Source: JAMXLO01 sp963749575
GTDB lineage: Bacteria > Pseudomonadota > Alphaproteobacteria > Acetobacterales > Acetobacteraceae
DNA length: 64,000 nucleotides
Direction: 5' to 3'
NCBI GenBank assembly: GCA_963749575.1
Contig: CAVVNM010000008.1
Span: 124,001-188,000 of the forward strand
The position numbers were made by a program, and so were the translations under genes. Of the stretch, positions 54,814-63,129 are shown in pieces. The notes beneath the pieces were generated by a model. It saw only the letters and a list, made by a program, of their open reading frames with translations, had not been told where the DNA came from and ran no database searches. How positions within the stretch are numbered: position 1 is the stretch's first letter; the number at the start of each line of letters is the position of its first letter.

Positions 54814-55353
54814 ATGATATCGACGCGACGGTGGATACTGCCCCTGCTGGCCGGGAGCGTATTGGGGACGGCCGTTCATGCGGAGGAGATCAACTGGCAG
54901 GAAGCCGTGGCCCGCTTGGCGCGTGAGCGCACGCTGGCCGAGACGTGCGTGGCGCTGCTGAAGAGGTACGGGGACACGGCCGCGCAGGGGCGCGGTGCCC
55001 TCGCATACGGCGAGGCGAAGGCTGACTACGATGGGGTGATCGCCGGCCTCGTCGTCGCGCTGGCGCGCAAGGAACAACCCGGAAGTCTGACGGACCTCCA
55101 GGCTCAACTGCAACGCGGCTTTGACAAGCGCGAGACGTTCTGTGGAAGCGTCGAGCCGCTGGTGCCCAAGCCCCAGGGCGCGAAGGGCCCAATCGCGGAA
55201 ATTGTCGAAGGAGCTGTGAAGCCGGTCATAGACGCGCTCGTGGCAATCTGGTCCAGGACCAGGGATGACGACGCACTGATGAGGAAGACGATACAGACCC
55301 AACTGGAGGCAACGTCATGGCCCGCTTTCGACAAGGTGGCGCCGTCGCCCTGA
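54814..55353 (+). CDS. small exported protein in operon with the caspase gene
   Basis: 179 residues: signal peptide RRWILPLLAGSVLGTAVHA, then a mostly helical domain (WQEAVARLARERTLAETCVALLKRYGD, YDGVIAGLVVALARKEQPGSLTDLQAQLQRGFDKRETFC) with two cysteines that could form a disulfide. No known family recognised. Its last 37 bases overlap the start of the caspase gene in another frame, so the two are translationally coupled; it is probably an accessory, inhibitor or substrate-recruiting protein (inference). Confidence 0.75.
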   Translation: MISTRRWILPLLAGSVLGTAVHAEEINWQEAVARLARERTLAETCVALLKRYGDTAAQGRGALAYGEAKADYDGVIAGLVVALARKEQPGSLTDLQAQLQRGFDKRETFCGSVEPLVPKPQGAKGPIAEIVEGAVKPVIDALVAIWSRTRDDDALMRKTIQTQLEATSWPAFDKVAPSP

Positions 55354-57914
55354 GTTTGACGCTGTGGGCCGCTTCGGCCTTGGCAGCCGAGCAACCGCCG
55401 CCGGCAGAAGGGCTGTATGACCGACCGGTGCTGGTGGTCGATCCCGGCATGCATACGGCGATAATCAAGCGCGCCGACGCGGACGGCGCCGGACGCTGGG
55501 CGGTGACCGGCTCGGACGACAAGACGATGCGGGTCTGGTCGCTCGCCAACGGCGCGCTGGCACGCACAGTCCGGCTGCCCGCCGGGCCGGGCAATGTCGG
55601 CAAGGCCGATGCCGTAGCGATCAGCCCGGACGGCGCGCTGATCGCGGTCGGCGGCTGGACTCGGTGGACTGACGCTGACCGGCAGGAGCAGATCTATTTG
55701 TTCGATCGCGCTGACGGCGAGTTGGTCAAGCGCATCGATGGCCTGCCGGAGGTGGTCAATCATCTGAGCTTCTCGCCGGATGGCCGCCGCCTGGCGGCGA
55801 CGCTCGGCGGGATGGGCATCCGGCTGTACGACCGCGACCGGGACTGGGGCGAGGCTGCCCGCGACGCCGACTACGCCGACCAGAGTTACGGCGCGGCCTT
55901 CGCCCCGGACGGGCGGCTGGCGACCACCTCGTTCGACCGCAAGGTGCGGCTGTATGCCGCCGAACTGCAAGGAACCGTTCACCCTACCGTCGCGATCGAC
56001 GCACCTGACGGCCGGCAACCTTACGGCATCACATTCAACCCAACCGATGGGGCGCGCTTGGCGATCGGCTACCACGACGGCACGGCGGTGACCTTGCTGG
56101 AAGGCCATTCGTTGGCCGCGCTTCCCGAGCCCGACGTCAGGGGCATCACGAGCGGCACGTTGCGGGCAGTTGCGTGGTCGGCGGACGGCCGAACCCTGTT
56201 CGCGGCTGGTCGTGGCTTCGCAGACGGTGGCAAGCCCGTTTTCGCATGGGCCAATGGAGGCGCAAGGACTCAGCGCATATTGCCGACGGCCCAGGACATA
56301 GTGATGAGCCTCGTGCCGCTGCCGGGCGGCGACCTGCTGGTCGCCACTGGGGACCCCTGGCTCGGCAGGCTGCGGCCGGATGGCACACCCGTCTGGGCGC
56401 AGGGTCCGCGGATGGCCGATTTCCGTTACCAAGTTGACACGCTAGCGGTGTCGAGCGACGGGACGCAGATCGGCTTCGGTTATCCGGACTTCGGCAAACA
56501 GCCGGCGCGGTTCGATCTGACGGCGCGTGCCCTCGCGCTCAACCCGCCCGCCGATAGGGACATGGCCACCCCCCGCCAGGATGGCCTGCCGATCGAGCAC
56601 TGGCGCGAGGAATATCACCCCACCCTCGGCGGTCGACCGCTGGCCCTCAAGCCGTATGAAAGGTCCCGAAGCCTCGCCGTCCACCCGGCAGGAGATCGCT
56701 TCGTGCTGGGGACGGAGTGGTCCCTGCGCGCCTACAAGGCCGACGGCACGGCCCTCTGGACCCGGCCGGTTCCCGAAGTTGTCTGGGCGGTGAACATCAC
56801 AGGAGACGGCCGGCTGGTGGTGGCCGCCTACGGCGACGGGACGATCCGCTGGCATCGGATGGGCGACGGGGTGGAGCTGCTGGCGTTTATGCCGCTGCCG
56901 GATCGCACCAACTGGGTAGCCTGGACGCCGGAAGGGTTCTACGCGGCAACCCCAGGCGCGCACGGCATCCTGCGCTGGCACGTCAACCACGGCTGGGACC
57001 AGCCTGCCGACAGCATCCCGATCGAGGACATCCCCGGCTCCTATCGTCCCGCCATGCTCCCGCTGGTACTCCAGGAGCTGGAGACTGCGCGGGCGTTCGG
57101 CCTGATGGGTCTCGCCGACCACGCCAGAGAGGTCATGCTGCGCACCAACAGCCGGGTTCCGCCCGGGGCGCAGCTGCATCTGCTCGCGATCGGCATCAAC
57201 GTGTACAGCGGCAAGCTGCACCTCGACTACGCGCGGCCCGACGCGCATGACCTGGCCAGCGCGATCGCCAGCACGCAGGAGGTGCTGTATCGGGTCAGCC
57301 TGCAAACGCTGTTCGACGCCGACGCCGGCAAGAAGGGCATCGTGGACGCGCTCGAGGCAATGCGGGACGGCATGGCCAAAGGCGCCGGGAACGACCTGGC
57401 CGTGGTGTATTTCTCGGGCCACGGTGCGATGGTGGACGACAAGCTCTACCTGCTGCCTGCCGATGTCGACGCGAGCCGCCCGGCGCGCATCAAGTCGACC
57501 GGGCTGTCGATCGACGATCTGCGGGACGAATTGCTGGAACTCGCCAAGCACGGCCGGGTGCTGGTGTTGCTCGACGCCTGCCATTCGGGCGCGACGGCGG
57601 CGGATGGCGTGCAGCTCGCCATGGACTCGACCAGGCTGCGCAGCGGTCTCGCCGCCGGCAACGTCACGGTGCTCACCTCATCCAGTGGCGACGAGGTCTC
57701 GTATGAGGACAAGAGCTGGCAGCACGGTGCGTTCACCAAGGCGCTGCTGGATGCGTTCGGCGATGCCGCGGCCGACATCAACCAGAACGGCCTGATCAGC
57801 ACGACGGGTCTGGTCAGGTATGTCACCAATCGCGTGCTGGCGCTGACCGACGGCAGGCAGCACCCCGGGATGGAAGCGCGCTTCGAGGCGACATTGTTCG
57901 CAGTGCAGCGGTAG
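55317..57914 (+). CDS. secreted WD40-repeat / caspase (peptidase C14) protein
   Basis: 865 residues. Signal peptide ALSLTLWAASALA; residues about 45-560 are WD40-like beta-propeller repeats (VTGSDDKTMRVWS, NHLSFSPDGRRLAATLG, YGAAFAPDGRLATTSFDRKVRLY, WAVNITGDGRLVVAAYGDGTIRWH); residues about 620-865 form a caspase/orthocaspase domain with catalytic His702 in VVYFSGHGAM and Cys755 in LVLLDACHSGAT. Substrate pocket acidic residues (DACHSG) are typical of Arg/Lys-cleaving orthocaspases. ATG 55317 overlaps the preceding gene. Being exported, it would act in the periplasm or outside. Confidence 0.92.
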   Translation: MARFRQGGAVALSLTLWAASALAAEQPPPAEGLYDRPVLVVDPGMHTAIIKRADADGAGRWAVTGSDDKTMRVWSLANGALARTVRLPAGPGNVGKADAVAISPDGALIAVGGWTRWTDADRQEQIYLFDRADGELVKRIDGLPEVVNHLSFSPDGRRLAATLGGMGIRLYDRDRDWGEAARDADYADQSYGAAFAPDGRLATTSFDRKVRLYAAELQGTVHPTVAIDAPDGRQPYGITFNPTDGARLAIGYHDGTAVTLLEGHSLAALPEPDVRGITSGTLRAVAWSADGRTLFAAGRGFADGGKPVFAWANGGARTQRILPTAQDIVMSLVPLPGGDLLVATGDPWLGRLRPDGTPVWAQGPRMADFRYQVDTLAVSSDGTQIGFGYPDFGKQPARFDLTARALALNPPADRDMATPRQDGLPIEHWREEYHPTLGGRPLALKPYERSRSLAVHPAGDRFVLGTEWSLRAYKADGTALWTRPVPEVVWAVNITGDGRLVVAAYGDGTIRWHRMGDGVELLAFMPLPDRTNWVAWTPEGFYAATPGAHGILRWHVNHGWDQPADSIPIEDIPGSYRPAMLPLVLQELETARAFGLMGLADHAREVMLRTNSRVPPGAQLHLLAIGINVYSGKLHLDYARPDAHDLASAIASTQEVLYRVSLQTLFDADAGKKGIVDALEAMRDGMAKGAGNDLAVVYFSGHGAMVDDKLYLLPADVDASRPARIKSTGLSIDDLRDELLELAKHGRVLVLLDACHSGATAADGVQLAMDSTRLRSGLAAGNVTVLTSSSGDEVSYEDKSWQHGAFTKALLDAFGDAAADINQNGLISTTGLVRYVTNRVLALTDGRQHPGMEARFEATLFAVQR

Positions 57915-58004
57915 GCGGCCCACTGGACGGCGATCGGCGTAACCATGCGTCCTGCGCGTGTTCGAATCATCAGAGCAGCCACCAGAAGCATCGGCACACC
58001 CATA

Positions 58005-58049
58005 CGGAAAACCCAGCCGCAAACCCGCCTCGCGACCCACGGTTTTCCG
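58005..58049. promoter_or_regulatory. inverted repeat upstream of the serine recombinase
   Basis: CGGAAAACC (58005-58013) and GGTTTTCCG (58041-58049), perfect 9-base arms separated by 27 bases, about 100 bases before the recombinase start. It could be a res/crossover subsite for the recombinase, an operator or a hairpin. Confidence 0.45.
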
Positions 58050-58150
58050 CGCCGTTCCGCTTTGTCGCTGATCCATACGAATATCACTTGATTTCCGAAT
58101 GGGGCTGTCGCATCGTGCCGCCTGTTGAGCGACGACAGGAACACGCCCCG

Positions 58151-58774
58151 ATGACGACGAAGACGAAGCGGGCCGCCCTCTACCTGCGAGTGAGCACAGA
58201 TGGGCAGACGACCGATAACCAACGGCTGGCGCTCGAGGCGGTAGCGGCGCAACGCGGTTGGACCGTGACGGAAGTCTACGAGGACACCGGGATCAGCGGC
58301 GCGAAGGGCCGCGACAAGCGGCCAGGCCTCGACAGGCTGCTGAAGGACGCAACGAGGGCGCGCTTCGACGTTGTGATGGGCTGGGCGCTGGACCGACTCG
58401 GGCGATCACTGGCCGACTTGATCGACACACTGCGGACCCTGGAGCAGTCCCGCGTGGACCTCTTTCTCCACCAGCAGGCGATCGACACTACGACACCAGC
58501 CGGCCGGATGTTCTTTCACGTGACTGGCGCATTCGCAGAGTTCGAACGGGAGATGATTCGGAGCCGCGTGAACGCTGGCCTGGACAGGGCACGTGCAAGG
58601 GGCGTGAGGCTCGGCCGGCCCAAGGTGGCGGGGAAGACTGAGACGGCGATCAGGGAGCAGCTGGGCGCCGGCACGGGTATCCTGAAGGTGGCCAAGACGC
58701 TGGGCGTAGGGGTCAGCACAGTGCAAAGGATCAGGGGCGAGATGCGCGATGATGGGGCCCGGCTGATCCCGTAG
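58151..58774 (+). CDS. serine recombinase (resolvase/invertase family)
   Basis: 207 residues: catalytic domain with AALYLRVSTDGQTTDNQ (nucleophile Ser15), YEDTGISGAKGRDKRPGLDRLL, VVMGWALDRLGRSLADL (active-site Arg) and the long E helix EFEREMIRSRVNAGLDRARARG, then a helix-turn-helix (ILKVAKTLGVGVSTVQRIRGE). Length and layout match Tn3 resolvases/Pin-type invertases rather than large serine integrases. Start ATG 58151 has AGGAA ten bases ahead. Likely to resolve or invert DNA of the mobile region. Confidence 0.92.
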   Translation: MTTKTKRAALYLRVSTDGQTTDNQRLALEAVAAQRGWTVTEVYEDTGISGAKGRDKRPGLDRLLKDATRARFDVVMGWALDRLGRSLADLIDTLRTLEQSRVDLFLHQQAIDTTTPAGRMFFHVTGAFAEFEREMIRSRVNAGLDRARARGVRLGRPKVAGKTETAIREQLGAGTGILKVAKTLGVGVSTVQRIRGEMRDDGARLIP

Positions 58775-58802
58775 GCCGGGGACTACGCCCGCGTTCGTGG
58801 GG

Positions 58803-59027
58803 TCACGACGGACCAGCACCGTGGCCGGGCACCTCACCGCGCCAATCCTGCGCCCCGGGGCTCCGTTGACGCTCGGCAAGCTCAGCCTGCTCACGAAGAG
58901 ACTTGAGGTGCGACACCGCGGCCTCTTCCGTAGGCCACGTTCTCACCAGCGTATGCGTGCCGTTCGGAGCGACGGCCTCAACCCGGTATCCACGGCGGCG
59001 AGGCACGATTCGGTAGCTCATTTCCAT
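58803..59027 (-). CDS. hypothetical protein (about 74 residues)
   Basis: MEMSYRIVPRRRGYRVEAV, then THTLVRTWPTEEAAVSHLKSLREQAELAER: two beta strands, a turn and a helix, resembling small single-domain proteins of the DUF2188 style (strand-strand-helix with a WPTEEAA turn). Start uncertain between 59048, 59027 and 59021. Convergent with the recombinase gene. Unknown function. Confidence 0.5.
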   Translation of the reverse strand: MEMSYRIVPRRRGYRVEAVAPNGTHTLVRTWPTEEAAVSHLKSLREQAELAERQRSPGAQDWRGEVPGHGAGPS

Positions 59028-59847
59028 GACAAGAGTATGACACGGCACGGCGGCGGCTCAACACACGAGAAGGCTCCTAGAGTTGCACCGTGATGGGACG
59101 CCTGGGACGCTGCCGGTAACCGGTTTTGGCCCTCCGTAACCCATTGATATTGGCCGCATATATTTAGCCTTATTTCGGCCAGAAGGCGCTACGCGGCGTG
59201 CAACATCTCCCAGGTGGTTTAATACCCCCGCGGCCTAGAGGCCGTGTAGCGCGCTCCTACAGGCTCCTTTGGGCGCCTAAGTCGTTGATGCGATGTGTAA
59301 GCTGCTGATATCAAACGAAGAATATCTGGCTTTCAGGGTACCGGCGATCGGATCGCGACAAGAGAAATCGGGGTCACTGGCGTGGTGGGAGGCTGGCGGT
59401 CCTTTGCTGTGGCCCGTCGGGGGTTCCGATAGGGTCACCTCGCGGGAACCTTGCCGTTTGGTTGCACCGGGGTGCCAGGAAGGCGCCAGGCTCGAGCGGC
59501 CGCGCGGGGCAAGGCGTATCGCCGCCTCATGCGTGCCACCAGGTCCCGACCCGGCCATACTCCTTTTCGGTTGCATGTCGACGCGGGTTTCGCTTAGTAA
59601 TTGGGGATTGTCGCGTTTTTTCTTCACGCATTTACAACCGGAAGCATTGCATGAGCCAATCCTGTACTCCCCGGAACACGCCTGCAACAGCTCTTGAGGC
59701 CAGCAAGTCGTCGGCAGCGCGCCGACTGGCTGCTTGATGTCGTGATGCTGATGGGTGCCGGCTGGGTGTTGGCCTGGCTTCTCGCCTTGCTTATTCCGTG
59801 AGCGCTGCCGCGCGACACTCCGCTGTCTCAGAAGGAACCCGCCCAGG
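59028..59847. other. long intergenic region
   Basis: No clear gene. It has an AT-rich segment about 59140-59180, a GGCCT-AG-AGGCC mini-palindrome at about 59229-59240, and near its end a 28-codon frame (59650-59736, MSQSCTPRNTPATALEA...) followed one base out of frame by a strongly hydrophobic stretch ending at TGA 59799-59801 (VMLMGAGWVLAWLLALLIP). This could be one small single-helix membrane protein with a frameshift, or nothing. Confidence 0.35.
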
Positions 59848-60204
59848 ATGCTAACTGCTGCGCCGCTGCCTGCCCCGACCCGGCCGATCGGACTGACGCC
59901 GGACGATATCGCCCTGATCACCGCCGCTGCCGATGCAGACGGCCGGTGGTCCGTGGCCGTCGAAGTCGATGACTCCGGACACTGCTACGCCGGACTGATT
60001 GACCCGGACGGCGACGACTATGAATTCCGGTTCGTAATCGAGCGGCGGCCAGCTGGCCTGACCGTTTGCCGCCCATGCGGTGAGGTCGTGGCCGTAGTCT
60101 CCGGCAGCGTCCCCGAGGCCTTTGCGGCTGTACGCGGGAGCTGCGGCACTGACAACAGCTCTAGTCGGCTTCCTAACGACCGCCAGGATACCCATGCCGT
60201 TTGA
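59848..60204 (+). CDS. hypothetical protein (118 residues) preceding the P-loop ATPase gene
   Basis: From ATG 59848 (AAGGAA upstream): PIGLTPDDIALITAAADADGRWSVAVEVDDSGHCYAGLIDPDGDDYEFRF is an alpha/beta unit with acidic loops; CRPCGEVVAVVSGSVPEAF follows; the last 20 residues are Ser/Asn-rich. Not recognised. It ends 11 bases inside the next gene, so the two are coupled. Confidence 0.55.
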   Translation: MLTAAPLPAPTRPIGLTPDDIALITAAADADGRWSVAVEVDDSGHCYAGLIDPDGDDYEFRFVIERRPAGLTVCRPCGEVVAVVSGSVPEAFAAVRGSCGTDNSSSRLPNDRQDTHAV

Positions 60205-62032
60205 CGTAGATACTGCCAGCCAAGCCAGGTTGGCGAACTCCGCTTACCGTCGCGTCCAAGATGCTTTTGCGAGCTTCCGACCGACACCCCACGTCCCCTC
60301 GCAGGCCCAGCTGGACGCCATTCGCGATCTTCTGGACGCCCTGGAGGCCGCAGCCGAAGGCCGGCTGTCCCACCATGCCCACGTCTCTGCCATCCCGCCA
60401 GGCACCGGCAAATCGGTCTCCATCCAAACCTTCGCGGCCACCCTCTGCGACGCTCCGGACCGTGCCGACGTAGGGATGCTGATCCTGGTCAACCGCATCA
60501 ACGAAGCGCGCGACATGGCCGATGCTCTGGTCGGCTATTGGGACCACCTATGCGTCCTGACGTCCGACTTCAGGGTCAACTCGATGGGCGCTCACGCCGT
60601 TGCCGACACAGCTCAGCTGCTGCTCACCACTCAGGAACGCCTGCGACGCACCCTCAAGTCTCTTCACGGTCTGCCATTCGAGGCGGCCGCCACCCTCACC
60701 TACCTGGGCGCCCGCAGAGCTGTCGTGGCATGGGACGAGCAGCTCGCCTTCAATCGTCCTATCGTCCTGGACCCGAACAAGGCTGCCGCTCTCCTGCCGA
60801 CGCTTCAGGCTTACAACTGGCGACATGCCTACGAGTGCCTCAATCGGTGGTCCTGGGAGTGCAAAGACACGGAGGACGGGACCACCATCGAGGTCCCGGA
60901 CTTCGGCGCAGAGATGCCCTGGGAGGAGCTGGAGGAAGCCGTCAAGGAAGACGACAAGCTTACCTCCCTCGCCCAGTCTCTCCGCGTCGTCTCCGGTGAT
61001 CTCGCGAGGGTCCGGCGATCTGGCGAACGCTCGGTGGTGGTCACACATTACCCCGAGTTGCCTGCGTCCATCCTGCCCGTAGTGGTGACCGACGCCTCCG
61101 CCGAGGTCAACGCCAGCTACGTGAAGATGCGACAGAAGGGCCTGATCAAGGATCTGAAGTCCGCCAGCAAGTCCTACTCGAACATGCACCTGAGGTTGGT
61201 CCCAATGGCCGCCTCAAGGTCCGCTTTCAAGGAGAAGCAGGGGCAGCAGGGCAAGGCCGTCCTGGACACTGTCGGTCGCTACATCCAGACGGTCCCGGCC
61301 GGCGAGCCCATTCTGGTCATCGGCTACTTGGGACGCTACTCGATCAAGGGCGAGCGGACCCAGACGCTGGAGCACGCCCTCCGCGATAGATTGAGCCCCC
61401 AGGACCAGGAACGAGTGAGCTGGCTCCACTATGGTCAGCACACGTCCACCAATGCCTACCGGGAGGCCAAGCACGTCGTCCTGATGGGTCTTCACTACAC
61501 GCCCCATGCCCTTCATGTCGCAACCACCGCCGCAGCCGATGGCATCGACCTGCTCCGACACACTCCGACACCGCAGGATGTGTCTGAGATGCGGGACGGG
61601 ATGCTGATGGACTCAGCCCTGCAAGCTATCCTGCGGGGTCACGCGAGGATGGGCTCAGGGGGCCATTGTGGCGAGTGTGAGGCCGTTGTCTTTCAGACGA
61701 AGCAGAAGGGACTATCCGACAACCAATGGCGGAAGATGTTTCCCGATGTCGACCTGATCCACGACAAGGTCCTGGCCCCCAAAGTCCCACTCAGGGGTCG
61801 CCTCCTTGAGCTCGCGACTATCGTGGAGCGGCGGCTAGCGGCGGGCGACACTGAGCTCTCGAACTCTAGCCTGTATCGGGCGATGAGCATCACCAAACAG
61901 CAGTTCGCTGGTCTGGCTCGAAGGGAGGCGTGGCAGGCCCACGTCGAGAACCTCGGGCTAACGCCTCAATCCCTTTCGGGGCGCGAAGCGGGCCTGCGTG
62001 TGGCTGCGGTGACGGGTAACAACTCTTCCTAA
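60194..62032 (+). CDS. P-loop ATPase, superfamily 1/2 helicase-like
   Basis: 612 residues. Walker A AIPPGTGKSVSIQTF (Lys73), motif Ia-like LILVNRINEARDMA, QLLLTTQERLRR, Walker B VVAWDEQLAF (Asp181-Glu182), a second RecA-like half with ILVIGYLGRYS and TNAYREAKHVVLMGLHY, and an arginine-finger-like AILRGHARMGSGGHC near residue 485 followed by a CxxC (GHCGEC). The C-terminal 80 residues look like a helix-turn-helix (NSSLYRAMSITKQQFAGLARREAW). This suggests a replication or DNA-processing helicase of a mobile element. Start ATG 60194 is the first in frame with coding sense. Family not pinned down. Confidence 0.75.
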   Translation: MPFDVDTASQARLANSAYRRVQDAFASFRPTPHVPSQAQLDAIRDLLDALEAAAEGRLSHHAHVSAIPPGTGKSVSIQTFAATLCDAPDRADVGMLILVNRINEARDMADALVGYWDHLCVLTSDFRVNSMGAHAVADTAQLLLTTQERLRRTLKSLHGLPFEAAATLTYLGARRAVVAWDEQLAFNRPIVLDPNKAAALLPTLQAYNWRHAYECLNRWSWECKDTEDGTTIEVPDFGAEMPWEELEEAVKEDDKLTSLAQSLRVVSGDLARVRRSGERSVVVTHYPELPASILPVVVTDASAEVNASYVKMRQKGLIKDLKSASKSYSNMHLRLVPMAASRSAFKEKQGQQGKAVLDTVGRYIQTVPAGEPILVIGYLGRYSIKGERTQTLEHALRDRLSPQDQERVSWLHYGQHTSTNAYREAKHVVLMGLHYTPHALHVATTAAADGIDLLRHTPTPQDVSEMRDGMLMDSALQAILRGHARMGSGGHCGECEAVVFQTKQKGLSDNQWRKMFPDVDLIHDKVLAPKVPLRGRLLELATIVERRLAAGDTELSNSSLYRAMSITKQQFAGLARREAWQAHVENLGLTPQSLSGREAGLRVAAVTGNNSS

Positions 62033-62820
62033 GCTACTAGGAGAAACTGTTACCCAACGTCGGGACCATTCGGTCTCTCAACGATTGCGTCAGGCCCCGG
62101 CAACACTGCTTTCAGTTCGCTTGATCTGGGCTTGATCATGACCTTCGGCCGACTGGAGCGAGCGAAGCGAGCACTGGCCTACCGAAGCTTTGGCTCAAGG
62201 GGTTCATCAAGCTTCAAGTCCAGCATTCCCCTTGGAAGGATCTCCCCCTCCAAGTCGCAACCCTCAGGTCCCCTCGACGATGCCGCCAACGGCCACATCA
62301 GGCGCCCATCACGCCCCCGGCTGACGCCGGGTCAGCCTTTGGGCCCTCGTCGTGACCTCATGCTCCCAATTGGAACCCGACCGTGTCCATCCCGATCCCC
62401 AAGAGGCCCGTCAGGACCGCCTTGGGTGTCGTCAACGCTCCTCCAGGGGGGCCTCTCCGGGTTCTCGATGGATCGGTCATGCCGGCGTCAGGACAGCCAT
62501 CCCGACGTCACCTCGACCGCCTGATGCGCATCTGGGGCAGGTCTTGATCTGCGCGATGGAGTACCTGCAAGGCGCCCGCGGCGTCCTGGCGTTGCCGATG
62601 CATGACGGGCTTCTCGCAGAGTCGGCAGGGAGGTCTGAACGGCACCTACTCCTGGGCAGCCAATGGTGTGGAGATCAGGTCGACCACGGACACGGCGCCG
62701 GACATAGCCCGTGCTTGACTGGGGAGCGCCGTGAGGCGGCTCTGGGTCGCCCGAGGTTCCGTTGACGACAGCAGCATCGCGCGCGTATCGGGAAAGCGCA
62801 TTGGCCGCAGGGATCGAGAC
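62033..62820. other. non-coding stretch of about 790 bases
   Basis: No gene is supported. It contains GGAGCGAGCGAAGCGAGCA near 62155 and GCTGAC-GCCGG-GTCAGC (about 62320-62336), a 6-bp stem. Proline/serine-rich frames in all registers argue against coding. The transition from island-like to chromosome-like DNA may lie here, before the glsB-like gene. Confidence 0.4.
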
Positions 62821-63072
62821 GTGCAAATCATCTGGGCCATCGTCGTCGGAGCTGTCGCCGGCTTTATAGCCCGATTGATATCGCCGTCACCGAATAATCC
62901 ACGGGGCTTCGTGCTGACGACTGTCCTCGGGATCGTCGGCAGTGTCGTCGCGACCTTTCTTGGCCGCGCCATCCATTTGTATGGCCCCGACCAGGGCGCC
63001 GGCATCATCGCATCAATCATCGGCGCGCTGATCGTCTTGTGGGGCTGGCACGCGCTGGCGGCGAATCGCTGA
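62821..63072 (+). CDS. GlsB/YeaQ/YmgE-family small membrane protein (transglycosylase-associated)
   Basis: 83 residues from GTG 62821 (AGGGA upstream): IIWAIVVGAVAGFIARLISP, GFVLTTVLGIVGSVVATFLGRAI and GIIASIIGALIVLWGWHAL, three glycine-rich helices with the family GI.G...A pattern. The frame is open further upstream without sense. Stress-related in enterobacteria; function not established. Confidence 0.88.
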   Translation: MQIIWAIVVGAVAGFIARLISPSPNNPRGFVLTTVLGIVGSVVATFLGRAIHLYGPDQGAGIIASIIGALIVLWGWHALAANR

Positions 63073-63129
63073 ACGTCGATGAGAAGTCCGCTCTGCGACC
63101 GAGCTCCGATTGTGATGCAGTCGGGAGTG

